A DNA stretch of 20,949 nt, from positions 1 through 20,949 of the forward strand of contig JAZNOK010000156.1 of the NCBI GenBank assembly GCA_045580775.1, written 5' to 3'. A program made the translations under genes and the position numbers. A model generated the notes under the pieces. It was not told the origin of the DNA. It worked only from the letters and a program-made list of their open reading frames with translations, and searched no databases. Shown piece by piece: positions 1-7,663 of the stretch; within the stretch, counting starts at the first letter, position 1, and every line of letters begins with the position of its first letter. This stretch comes from JAZMZS01 sp045580775 (GTDB lineage: Bacteria; Bacillota; Clostridia; Oscillospirales; CAG-272).

Positions 1-20
1 ATGATGATGTCAAAAATTGA

Positions 21-3000
21 TTACTCGGATATCTTGCGTATCAGCTCAATCGCATCACGGTTGTTGAGCTTGCCGTCGGCGTTTACGTCTGCTCTGCCTC
101 CGATGTCAAGCTCGATATCAAAACCGGCTAAAACTCTGACCAGCAGTGTTATATCCGCGTTTTCGAGGGTGAAGGTGTGGTCGATATCACCTGCCATCTC
201 TCTGAATCCGAGTGTACGGGAGATATAGCTTTGCTCCGAACGGTAGATCTCGGATATATCGAGCAGCTCCATCTGTGTGAGGGATACTGCGTTCTCGGTT
301 CCTGCATCGCTGTTATCCGGCTCAAACAGAATAGAAACCAGATCCCCCAGACATGTATCGGTGAACACAATATACGCACCCGATTCAAAGGTAACATTTG
401 AAGAGTCGGTAAGAGATGCCAAAGCAACATCACCGGCATACTGCCTCAGAACAAGTGAGGTTCCGGCTGCAAGCTCATGGTATTCGATATTATGCATATC
501 AAGCAGCTTGAGAACAGCTGCAGCGTTGACTGCGTCCTTTGAAAATACATACGCACCGGCTCTTGCTCTGCCTCTGGATATCGTATCGTAGAAGTTTTGA
601 ACTGTATAGTTTTCAGGCTGTGCCATCGTGCCGTTTGCATAGATTATGGGCTTGTTTACGGGCAGTTGGGAAACGGCGTTTGATCTGGTGAGGGTGGACT
701 GCAGTGCGATCAGATCATTTTGGTCAAAAACGAGTCCTTTTTCTGCGGTTGCTTTTCGGCCTTCCGCTACCTGTTTTGCAACATTTCCGTCCTCAAGTGT
801 GAGAGCTATAAGGTCCTCGAGTGCACTCGACATGGAATACATACGACGTTCGTAATTGTTCTTTGCTGTTCCTATTCCGTACGTCTCTATTATAAAGCCG
901 TAAGCACCTATTACCGCCGCGTACTGTTGGGCAATTCCTGCATTCACATAAGAGGTGTACAACCCCGCATGAAGACCTCTGTCATTAAGAGATCCCATCA
1001 GCTTGTGTGCCATGAGAATAGCATCGTTTGCTGCAATAACACCGCTGTCGGTCGGGTTATCTTTGTTTGAGATGGAGCTGTTGAGAATACCATGGCCGTT
1101 TACAGCAATATCCTTGAGTCCTGTAATTGTAAGGTTATCACTGATAATGGGATTGTACATGGAATGCGATTCGTGAGTTTGTATCCAGTCCTCATGGCAG
1201 TCTGCCCATACGGTAGGTATGAACTTGTGTGCCGCGTTGACTACACTTTGTATCTCTATGGAAGGAAGCTCCATGTAATCGCGGTTCATGTTGGTCTTGC
1301 TGATTGGATTGCTTCTTGTGAAAGTAACAGCCCCCTCGGGATTGAGGCAAGGGATGAGCACTATCGCACCGACTTGCGGATTGTCTATCAGTGCTTTTCC
1401 CTCGCTTGTGGTCGCAATCTTTTTAGCAAAAGCAAGGTGAGCATCTGTGGGGGCGGGCTCATTTCCGTGCACCTGAGCTGTGAAGAAGAAGATCTCCCTG
1501 GGAGTCTTTGATGTATTGACGGTCTTTGCTGCGTCCTCGAGCGTTGCATCATCAGATATCCAATCCGAAGTAAAGAGTATCAAAGGTATCTTGTATCCGT
1601 TTTCTGTGAGTGCTATATTGTATACGTGCATGTAGTCGCACTCAGCATCAAGAGCGTCTATATAGCCGCACATTTCATCGTTTGACATGTACTGACGAGA
1701 GTTTTCGTACTTTTCGCTGAGAGTGGGGGTGTCATAGCCGCTTTCGGGGAAGTTTGCCAGATCATTGTTGTTGAAATATGCATCATATACTTCGTCCGGA
1801 AGCTCAAAATACCATTTCTCATATCTTTCTCCGTCAGCCGGTGCGGCGGGTATATCAATGTTTACTACCTTGGTTTGTTTTGTAGGGGAAACGTACACGT
1901 ATTTTCTTACGTACTCGGATGCACCTGTGCCGTAGTATACCTTGAAGTTGTAGAGCCCTGAGGAGAGTGTGTATACTGTTTTTGTGTCGCTGTCGGAATC
2001 AGGAGTGATAACCGTAGTATCATATTCCATTCCGTGACGTGCGACTATCTTTGTCCCGGTAGTTTTGTTTATAATAACATTAACAGTTTCGTAGGTCTGG
2101 GGGGTTGTTAGAGTCCATCCGCCATCCGTCTTTTCAAATGTGTTTCCGTCAGGAAGATAGAAGAAGCTTACATCAGCCTCAGAAGAATCACCGGTTACTT
2201 TGATATATTCTCCGGAGGTGTATTCGATACCCTTGATAAGGAGCTTGGTAGAACCGCTCATGTCACCGTCAACTGTGAGTGTATTATTGCTGGAAAGAGT
2301 GAGCATAGCGGGTTTTTCTGCAGTACCGCCAATGTATGCGTCAACAGTGCTCGATTTTCCTATGTATAAAGAATTACCTGATGAAAGGTCGACCGTGACA
2401 TCCTTGCTTTGATTGGTAACGCCGACACCGTCACCCGATATGCAACCGTTGATGATGCCGCCTTTAACCGTGATATCTACCTCTCCGCACGCACCTGCAC
2501 CTGCACTTGCTTTTACGTCATTTGCTATGTCACCGCCTGTGATAAGTACCGTTGCCTTGCCCGTGACCGAACCGCCACCGGCACCTCCGCCTGCAAGCAG
2601 GTCATAGTTGCCCGAAGAATGATAGCCTACCTTTCCTCCGTTGAGTTCAGTGTAGGTATTGCCGGTGATTATTCCGCCTCTGCTTCCGGCACAGAGGTTT
2701 ACGCCGACTTTACCGCCGTTCATGATAACGCTCGTGTTGCCTGTTACATTTGTATTGTAACCGCCGACAAATACATTTCTTGCGATGATCGCAGAATCCG
2801 AAATCGTCAGGAAAACATTTCCTTTGACCGTTGTGCCTTTGTATCTTCCGGCGATCTGCACTTCGCTTGCAAGATTAGCATTACCGCCGATGGAGCAGTA
2901 AATATCACCTGTAAGTGTGTATGTACCGCCGGATTTTCCGTTTGTGCCGGCAACAAAACCGTCTCCGGTATATCCATTGGGGAAGGATGCAGATCCGCCT

Positions 3001-3818
3001 ACGGTAACGTGTACATCACCTGTAAGGTTGCCTGTACCGTTGCCTCCGGTAAGCAGCTTTCCTGCAACTACACCGCCCGTAAAGGTGAGGTGCGTATTAC
3101 CTTTGAAAGTGCCCGCCATGTTTGCTCCGTAGAGATTACCTTTTATAGAGCCGCCCAATACGGTAACGTGAGACTCACCGCCGGTGAATGTTCCGGACCA
3201 GTTACCTCCGGCAACATGCAGAAAGGTACCGCTTTTTATCGTTATGTTACTCGAGCCTGTATGAGAGCTGTAATTACCGCCGAGTATCGTGAGATATGCA
3301 GAAGTTGACTCTTTCTGTGTGCAGTTGACTCCGACGTCAAAGCACAGAGCATGACCTCTTGCGTAGAAGATGCGTGCCGTGCCGTTTGATTGAATAGCCG
3401 CATCGGTCGTCATTATTTCGATGTTGGTGAATGTTACGTCCCCGGAAAAGTAGATGGTTTTGTCTGCTGTGATCTTTGCAGAGTTTGATGAGTTGTAGTC
3501 TATATTGTTCCATGTACTTGTGACGGTGATGGGCTTTGCGTGAGCAGCAAGAGTAAGTACACCGCCGTTGTCGGCACTTACGGCAACGTCACCGCATACT
3601 ACGACTGTTCCACCGTCCGGGAGAGCTGAAAAAGCCTTGCCAATGGTATTGAAAGGGGTGTCCGGAGAGGATCCGTCACCGTTTGTTTTTGTTCCGTCGA
3701 CAAAAACGACCTTCTCAGAAGCTACTGATTCAGCTGTTGTTACAATGCCGAAAGCAGGAATCATCCCCGCTATCATGCATAAAGACAGGAAAAATGATAA
3801 TACCTTAACAAATTTCAT
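21..3818 (-). CDS. Secreted M14 zinc carboxypeptidase with beta-helix-like repeats and dockerin-like tail
   Basis: A 1265-residue extracellular protein. Residues 1-29 are a Sec signal peptide. Residues 36-65 (VVFVDGTKTNGDGSSPDTPF) look like the entry strand of a right-handed beta-helix. About 170-460 carry irregular Gly-rich repeats of the type GNTxxxxxGG. About 575-655 look like a beta-sandwich linker. Peptidase M14 spans about 705-1010: zinc ligands H784 and E787 (HGNEP) and H875 (DCHED), substrate-binding N845-R846 (NMNRDY), and general base E978 (IIETYG). Family knowledge says these residues remove C-terminal amino acids from peptides; the substrate here is unknown. Residues 1211-1265 resemble a type I dockerin: a degenerate first calcium loop (GDIDHTF) and a good second one (DVNADGKLNNRD). 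I chose the ATG at 3818 because GGAGG lies 8 bases upstream and a signal peptide follows; the frame stays open 59 codons further upstream without a plausible leader. Divergent from the LysR gene. Confidence 0.9.
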   Translation of the reverse strand: MKFVKVLSFFLSLCMIAGMIPAFGIVTTAESVASEKVVFVDGTKTNGDGSSPDTPFNTIGKAFSALPDGGTVVVCGDVAVSADNGGVLTLAAHAKPITVTSTWNNIDYNSSNSAKITADKTIYFSGDVTFTNIEIMTTDAAIQSNGTARIFYARGHALCFDVGVNCTQKESTSAYLTILGGNYSSHTGSSNITIKSGTFLHVAGGNWSGTFTGGESHVTVLGGSIKGNLYGANMAGTFKGNTHLTFTGGVVAGKLLTGGNGTGNLTGDVHVTVGGSASFPNGYTGDGFVAGTNGKSGGTYTLTGDIYCSIGGNANLASEVQIAGRYKGTTVKGNVFLTISDSAIIARNVFVGGYNTNVTGNTSVIMNGGKVGVNLCAGSRGGIITGNTYTELNGGKVGYHSSGNYDLLAGGGAGGGSVTGKATVLITGGDIANDVKASAGAGACGEVDITVKGGIINGCISGDGVGVTNQSKDVTVDLSSGNSLYIGKSSTVDAYIGGTAEKPAMLTLSSNNTLTVDGDMSGSTKLLIKGIEYTSGEYIKVTGDSSEADVSFFYLPDGNTFEKTDGGWTLTTPQTYETVNVIINKTTGTKIVARHGMEYDTTVITPDSDSDTKTVYTLSSGLYNFKVYYGTGASEYVRKYVYVSPTKQTKVVNIDIPAAPADGERYEKWYFELPDEVYDAYFNNNDLANFPESGYDTPTLSEKYENSRQYMSNDEMCGYIDALDAECDYMHVYNIALTENGYKIPLILFTSDWISDDATLEDAAKTVNTSKTPREIFFFTAQVHGNEPAPTDAHLAFAKKIATTSEGKALIDNPQVGAIVLIPCLNPEGAVTFTRSNPISKTNMNRDYMELPSIEIQSVVNAAHKFIPTVWADCHEDWIQTHESHSMYNPIISDNLTITGLKDIAVNGHGILNSSISNKDNPTDSGVIAANDAILMAHKLMGSLNDRGLHAGLYTSYVNAGIAQQYAAVIGAYGFIIETYGIGTAKNNYERRMYSMSSALEDLIALTLEDGNVAKQVAEGRKATAEKGLVFDQNDLIALQSTLTRSNAVSQLPVNKPIIYANGTMAQPENYTVQNFYDTISRGRARAGAYVFSKDAVNAAAVLKLLDMHNIEYHELAAGTSLVLRQYAGDVALASLTDSSNVTFESGAYIVFTDTCLGDLVSILFEPDNSDAGTENAVSLTQMELLDISEIYRSEQSYISRTLGFREMAGDIDHTFTLENADITLLVRVLAGFDIELDIGGRADVNADGKLNNRDAIELIRKISE

Positions 3819-3854
3819 CACTGTATCCTCCGATAATATGTATGTTGTACATAA

Positions 3855-3883
3855 ATTATAGCATGGTTGATACTTGACAGCAA
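3855..3883 (-). promoter_or_regulatory. Promoter of the M14 peptidase gene
   Basis: Read on the minus strand: -35 TTGCTG (3878-3883), a 17-base spacer and a perfect -10 TATAAT (3855-3860), 37 bases before the ATG. Its -35 box overlaps the -35 box of the oppositely directed LysR promoter. Confidence 0.72.
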
Positions 3884-3902
3884 GTGCATGATGATATATA
3901 AT
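3874..3902 (+). promoter_or_regulatory. Consensus promoter of the LysR regulator gene
   Basis: -35 TTGACA (3874-3879), a 17-base spacer and -10 TATAAT (3897-3902), a full sigma-A consensus, 34 bases before the LysR ATG. The AT-rich partly palindromic stretch from 3891 to about 3920 could hold the LysR binding site, but I cannot fix a specific T-N11-A box there. Confidence 0.75.
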
Positions 3903-3936
3903 TATATGTATTCTGATATATATAGGCGGTGAGAGT

Positions 3937-4803
3937 ATGGAGCTGTTACAGTTGAAATATTTTGTACAAGCAGCAGAATGCGAGAATTTTTCCAAGGTGG
4001 CAGAGTCGCACTTTCTTCCTCAATCGGCAATCAGTCATACCATAGCACGACTTGAGAGGGAGCTGGAGTGCAAACTTTTTGACAGACATGGAAAACGGGT
4101 TGCTCTAAACGCAAAAGGAAGGGCTTTTTACAAACGTGTTTCATCAGCATTACAGAATATCAACGAGGGAATAAAGGAAGTAAAGGAATCTATCAATATC
4201 GTAACAATGAAATGCTATTCGGGTGCGAGGCTTATGCCGCCCGTGATCCGTAAGTTTACACAGCTTTATCCGGAGCACAAAATCAATCTCAGACAAGTCT
4301 ACCCGAACAGCGAGAATTACGATATACTGATAGCCATGTCGGATATTGCCGAAGAGAATGCATGTGCGTTTCATCTGTTTCGCGAGAAACTCTTTCTTGC
4401 AGTTCCTATTTCACATCCGTATGCCGACAAAAAAGAGATCAGTGTCAGTGAGATATCTTCGGAGCGAATAATAACCGTAGGTAGAGATCAGGATTCTTCT
4501 TTTGTCAGAACAATAGAAGACCTTTGTGCAAAAGCGGGAGTAAAACTCAGGTATTATGTAGACACACAGGATCTCTATACCGCACAGAGCTATGTAGAGG
4601 AAGGCTTTGGTGTTATGTTTTATCCTGAGATAACATGGGGAGAAATGAGTTCTGAGAGAATTAGATTTATACAAATAAGCGACGAAGGCTTTTACCGTGA
4701 TATTTCTGCTTTTGTGAAGAATGACAGATTGTCAGATGACAGTATAATGAAGGTCAAAGACCATCTTGTAGAAACTTTCTCTGAAAAGCAAAATGATACA
4801 TAA
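3937..4803 (+). CDS. LysR-type transcriptional regulator
   Basis: A 288-residue cytoplasmic DNA-binding regulator of normal LysR length. The winged helix-turn-helix fills residues 1-60: the LQLKYFVQAAE opening, the FSKVAESHFLPQSAISHTIA helix-turn-helix, then the LERELECKLFDRHGKRV wing. Residues about 90-280 form the periplasmic-binding-like effector domain. The ATG at 3937 follows a modest GGCGGTGAG ribosome site. LysR proteins usually control the divergent gene and repress their own promoter, so the M14 peptidase gene is the natural target (inference). The effector cannot be read from the sequence. The stop codon lies inside the left arm of the downstream terminator hairpin. Confidence 0.92.
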   Translation: MELLQLKYFVQAAECENFSKVAESHFLPQSAISHTIARLERELECKLFDRHGKRVALNAKGRAFYKRVSSALQNINEGIKEVKESINIVTMKCYSGARLMPPVIRKFTQLYPEHKINLRQVYPNSENYDILIAMSDIAEENACAFHLFREKLFLAVPISHPYADKKEISVSEISSERIITVGRDQDSSFVRTIEDLCAKAGVKLRYYVDTQDLYTAQSYVEEGFGVMFYPEITWGEMSSERIRFIQISDEGFYRDISAFVKNDRLSDDSIMKVKDHLVETFSEKQNDT

Positions 4804-4847
4804 ATCAGACAGCCTTCCCGGTTTGGAAGGCTGTCTGATTTATGTAT
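4796..4847. terminator. Bidirectional terminator between LysR and SGNH genes
   Basis: A perfect 23-bp inverted repeat (arms 4796-4818 and 4825-4847) with a six-base loop CGGTTT. It sits between two converging genes. T-rich sequence follows on the minus strand (ATTTTGCTTTTC), with a weaker TGTTTTATT on the plus strand, so it can end both transcripts. The left arm contains the LysR stop codon. Confidence 0.88.
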
Positions 4848-4854
4848 TCATGTT

Positions 4855-5694
4855 TTATTCGGGCAGTCTATACACTTTTACGGCATTGTATACTGCTTCT
4901 GCTATTAGTTTATATCCCATATCTGCCGGGTGTATGCCATCGCTTGTGATGTATTGTGTATTCTTGTTTAGGGCGTACTCTTCGGTAAGAGAGAAGATGT
5001 CTATTACCTCACATCCGCATTCTTCGGCTGCCTTGCGAATCAATGGAATTATTGTGTTTTTTAGATAATCAAGTCTGTACTGTTGATCATAACGTGCGGG
5101 AGGACTCAAAAAGTATACTGTAGGCTTTGAGTCGAGTGACTGATACTTTTTGGCAAGAGCCACGGCACTCTCGTAAAAATACGTTTCCTGGTCGATGGCA
5201 GCGTTTGTGTTTGATACGTATGCATCATTTGCACCGAGACAGATAAAAACGATGTCAGGGGAGGATGTAAGGCTGTTTTGATACTCATTTGTAGATGTGT
5301 ATGCAACCGAGCGTGAGGATGCAAGTTTAAAAAGCGGATAATCCTTCGGATTTATCATATAGGAGCTGGATTTGCCGAAATTTAATACGGCGTAATTTCT
5401 TCCCAACATAAATTTAAGCTGCGATGGGTAGCTGTTTATTGTTGGGTTGTTTGCACCTACGCCATAGGTGATAGAGTCACCTACACATGTTATTCTGATC
5501 ATTCTCGGTGGTTGATACATATCGTCTGTATTCTCCGTTGTATTTTCCGTTGTTTTCTCTTGAGTATCTTCTGTGTGGATCTCTGTGCTTGCGTCGGTAT
5601 CTGATTCTTTGACGTTTTCTGCAGGTGCAGATGAGCATGATACTAATATTGCAGCCGCAAATACCAAAACCGCGATAAAAAAACGTTTTTTCAT
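4855..5694 (-). CDS. SGNH/GDSL-type esterase lipoprotein
   Basis: A 279-residue surface lipoprotein. The signal peptide ends in the lipobox LVSC, with C20 as the lipidated cysteine, followed by a Thr/Glu-rich linker (about 24-60). The SGNH blocks are all visible: block I GDSITYG with nucleophile S74, block II G107 (NFGKSS), block III GAND with N156, and block V DGIH with D252 and H255. Such enzymes hydrolyse esters, often acetyl groups on polysaccharides or peptidoglycan; the substrate here is not identifiable. The ATG at 5694 follows GGGGAAA. The gene has its own promoter and shares the 23-bp terminator with the converging LysR gene. It appears monocistronic. Confidence 0.9.
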   Translation of the reverse strand: MKKRFFIAVLVFAAAILVSCSSAPAENVKESDTDASTEIHTEDTQEKTTENTTENTDDMYQPPRMIRITCVGDSITYGVGANNPTINSYPSQLKFMLGRNYAVLNFGKSSSYMINPKDYPLFKLASSRSVAYTSTNEYQNSLTSSPDIVFICLGANDAYVSNTNAAIDQETYFYESAVALAKKYQSLDSKPTVYFLSPPARYDQQYRLDYLKNTIIPLIRKAAEECGCEVIDIFSLTEEYALNKNTQYITSDGIHPADMGYKLIAEAVYNAVKVYRLPE

Positions 5695-5761
5695 TTTGAT
5701 TTCCCCATATTATTATGTTTGTAATAATGTTCAAGGCAGTAATCCGTGCCTGATTGCCTTA

Positions 5762-5790
5762 ATTATAAAATATAATGAGAAAAAACGCAA
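5762..5790 (-). promoter_or_regulatory. Promoter of the SGNH lipoprotein gene
   Basis: On the minus strand: TTGCGT (5785-5790), a 17-base spacer, TATAAT (5762-5767). This leaves a leader of about 60 bases before the ATG at 5694. A weak AAGGCA/TGCCTT dyad (5733-5760) lies in the leader and is not convincing as a regulatory element. Confidence 0.6.
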
Positions 5791-5898
5791 GAACATAATC
5801 ACATAAATGTGAAGATCTCTGACTGTCCCGATGATAGCATTGAAAGAAAAGATTGCTGCTTGTTTTGTTAAGTGCAAATAGTGCTGCTGCGTATATAC

Positions 5899-5932
5899 AA
5901 AAACACCCTGCACGATAGAGCAGGGTGTTTTT
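5899..5932 (-). terminator. Rho-independent terminator of the solute-binding protein gene
   Basis: A perfect 13-bp inverted repeat (5899-5911 and 5920-5932) with an eight-base loop, starting 14 bases after the stop codon of the minus-strand gene. The arms AAAAACACCCTGC and GCAGGGTGTTTTT supply the GC core and the U run. Confidence 0.87.
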
Positions 5933-5946
5933 ATCATTTGGATAGG

Positions 5947-7437
5947 TTAGTTTCTGGTCTTGAGCTCGTCAAATCCCTTGTTGATAGTTTCAACGTCTGC
6001 CTCAGCCTGAGCACGGTATGCCTCATATTCAGAAGCAAAAGATCCTGCGGAGCCGCTCTTAGCAACTCTGTACATAACGGTGTTGAGTGTACCTACTCTG
6101 TAGTAGTGTCCGATATCAACATACTTGTTGTCGAGGATTATTGTCAGAGAGTCGATGGACTCATCGTCATGAACGTACTGACCCTTGAGAGTCTTGTCGT
6201 AGTAACCGGGAACGATGGTGTCAACTGCCTCGTATCCGAGAAGCTCAACGATGATACCTGTTCTCTCGATGTTCTCCTGATATCCGGGAACAGCAACGAA
6301 GGATGCAAGACCTGCAGAGAATGTGCAATACCACTTGTCCTGCTCTTCGTTAAATCTTGGGTTGGGGAGTATACCGTAGTCGGTCTCCATGTCTCTGAAA
6401 CGGGAGATCTCGTTGAGGATGGTCATGAAGAACATTGCCTTTCCGCCTGTGAAGATGGACGGCCAGCCGTTGCCTGCGAGCTTTTCTGTATCCTGGAAGT
6501 TGATGGTAGAGGGAGCGGTGTGCAGCTCCATGTACTTTCTCATTACCTCAAAGTTACGTTCGTTCTGGAGAGTGAGCTCCATGTATCCCTGCTCGTTTAC
6601 CTTTGCTATTCTACCGCCTGCTGCCTGAACGGATGCGAACATCTCGTCATTCCATGTCATAAGACCGAACTTGTCGTTACCGTCCATGACGTCATCACCG
6701 TTGAGGTCCTCGCATACGAGCTTGGACAGACGGAGGAGCTGGTCGAGAGTCCACTTGCCGTCATTTACAAGCTGGTAAACATCCGTGTCATCCTTTACAT
6801 ACTGGTCATACATATCCTTGTTGAATACTGTGCAGTACATATAGTCATCGACAGTAGTGGTGATATCTCCGCAGACATAGTAGATCGAGTCGGAGATGGT
6901 GAGGTCTTCAACAACAGTCTGGTCCCACCAGGACTTGGAAAGATCAAGGTAAGGAACGGTGTTGAGGTCGTAGAGGTAGCCCGCAGTTGTGATAGGAGCT
7001 ACGGCGTATGTATTAATGACACCGAGATCGTAGTCGTTTGTCTGTGAAGAGAACTGTGTTTCCATCTTGGTGTATGCAGCGTGGTCCTGTCTGAGGTCTG
7101 TCTCGAATGAAACATTGACCTTGTATTTGTCAGACATTCTCAGCTTTCTTGTGTAGACAGCGATACCCATAGCCGACTCGGAGTCTGTAGCTTCAAAGTC
7201 GTTGGGGGTTCTTGTAGAACGGCTCGAGATAAGTACGTTGAAATCGTAACCGTCAAAATTTGCCTCCATGACTTCGGGAGTGTCAGCCTCAGGTTCGGTG
7301 TTTGCAGGTCTGGTCTCACCGGCTGTTTCTACAGTGTTATCTCCGCAAGATGCGAGCAGAGAAACGGAAGACAGAGCAAACACTGCACAGAGAAGAAGAC
7401 ACATGAGCTTCTTTGCTGTGATCTTTCGATTGTTCAT
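5947..7437 (-). CDS. Extracellular solute-binding lipoprotein (ABC importer, probably sugar)
   Basis: A 496-residue lipoprotein: signal peptide, lipobox LASC with C31, an acidic linker (about 33-60), then a two-lobed solute-binding fold typical of family 1-type binding proteins. DLNGDDVMDGND resembles the EF-hand-like calcium loop common in Clostridia sugar-binding proteins, followed by KFGLMTW. It would capture a ligand outside the cell and pass it to an ABC permease, but no permease or ATPase gene lies on either side. The ATG at 7437 has AGGAG upstream; the frame is open 87 codons further but that part has no leader character. The divergent AraC gene is the likely regulator. The codons TTA, CTA and TCA are absent from about 365 codons, which leaves a long open antisense frame and suggests selection for high expression. 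Confidence 0.9.
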   Translation of the reverse strand: MNNRKITAKKLMCLLLCAVFALSSVSLLASCGDNTVETAGETRPANTEPEADTPEVMEANFDGYDFNVLISSRSTRTPNDFEATDSESAMGIAVYTRKLRMSDKYKVNVSFETDLRQDHAAYTKMETQFSSQTNDYDLGVINTYAVAPITTAGYLYDLNTVPYLDLSKSWWDQTVVEDLTISDSIYYVCGDITTTVDDYMYCTVFNKDMYDQYVKDDTDVYQLVNDGKWTLDQLLRLSKLVCEDLNGDDVMDGNDKFGLMTWNDEMFASVQAAGGRIAKVNEQGYMELTLQNERNFEVMRKYMELHTAPSTINFQDTEKLAGNGWPSIFTGGKAMFFMTILNEISRFRDMETDYGILPNPRFNEEQDKWYCTFSAGLASFVAVPGYQENIERTGIIVELLGYEAVDTIVPGYYDKTLKGQYVHDDESIDSLTIILDNKYVDIGHYYRVGTLNTVMYRVAKSGSAGSFASEYEAYRAQAEADVETINKGFDELKTRN

Positions 7438-7507
7438 AGTTTTTCTCCTTTTGTATTCTTTAGGTATGGACCTTGCGGTATGCACATAGGCGTACCACCG
7501 TACTTTT

Positions 7508-7536
7508 ATGATAATACATATTAGAAGGAGAGTCAA
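7508..7536 (-). promoter_or_regulatory. Promoter of the solute-binding protein gene
   Basis: On the minus strand: TTGACT (7531-7536), a 17-base spacer, TATCAT (7508-7513), 70 bases before the ATG. A GGTATGC/GCGTACC dyad (7477-7496) lies in the leader and could be an operator or a small hairpin. Confidence 0.55.
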
Positions 7537-7576
7537 GGCATAAAAATAAAAAAATTGTGATAATTGTATCGAATTA

Positions 7577-7605
7577 TTGATTTTTTGCACATGATGTATT
7601 ATAAT
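7577..7605 (+). promoter_or_regulatory. Promoter of the AraC-family regulator gene
   Basis: TTGATT (7577-7582), a 17-base spacer and TATAAT (7600-7605), 58 bases before the TTG start. It is divergent from the solute-binding protein promoter, with about 40 bases between the two -35 boxes where a shared regulator could bind. Confidence 0.62.
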
Positions 7606-7649
7606 AAGTGCATAAAAATATGTTTTTGAGTCAAGATCACTATGAGAGA

Positions 7650-7655
7650 GGGGAG
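7650..7655 (+). promoter_or_regulatory. Ribosome binding site that selects a TTG start
   Basis: GGGGAG lies 8 bases before the TTG at 7664. The nearby ATG at 7657 is only one base from this site and in another frame, so it cannot be the start of the regulator. Confidence 0.65.
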
Positions 7656-7663
7656 AATGTTTT

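Noticed and set aside
2413..3132. Short Pro-rich plus-strand frames over the repeat region
   Set aside because: Proline runs are the complement of the glycine codons in the M14 gene repeats.
2409..3308. 299-codon open frame on the plus strand, Cys- and Tyr-rich
   Set aside because: Antisense and in register with the Gly-rich repeats of the M14 protein; no start signal and an implausible composition.
3819..3995. N-terminal extension of the M14 protein by 59 codons
   Set aside because: It would cross both promoters and overlap the LysR start; a signal peptide and GGAGG fit the ATG at 3818.
5733..5760. AAGGCA/TGCCTT dyad in the SGNH gene leader
   Set aside because: Six base pairs with a 16-base loop; too weak to call a regulatory structure.
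5872..7047. 391-codon open frame on the plus strand
   Set aside because: It lies antisense and in register with the solute-binding protein gene, has no ribosome site, and its openness is explained by codon avoidance in that gene.
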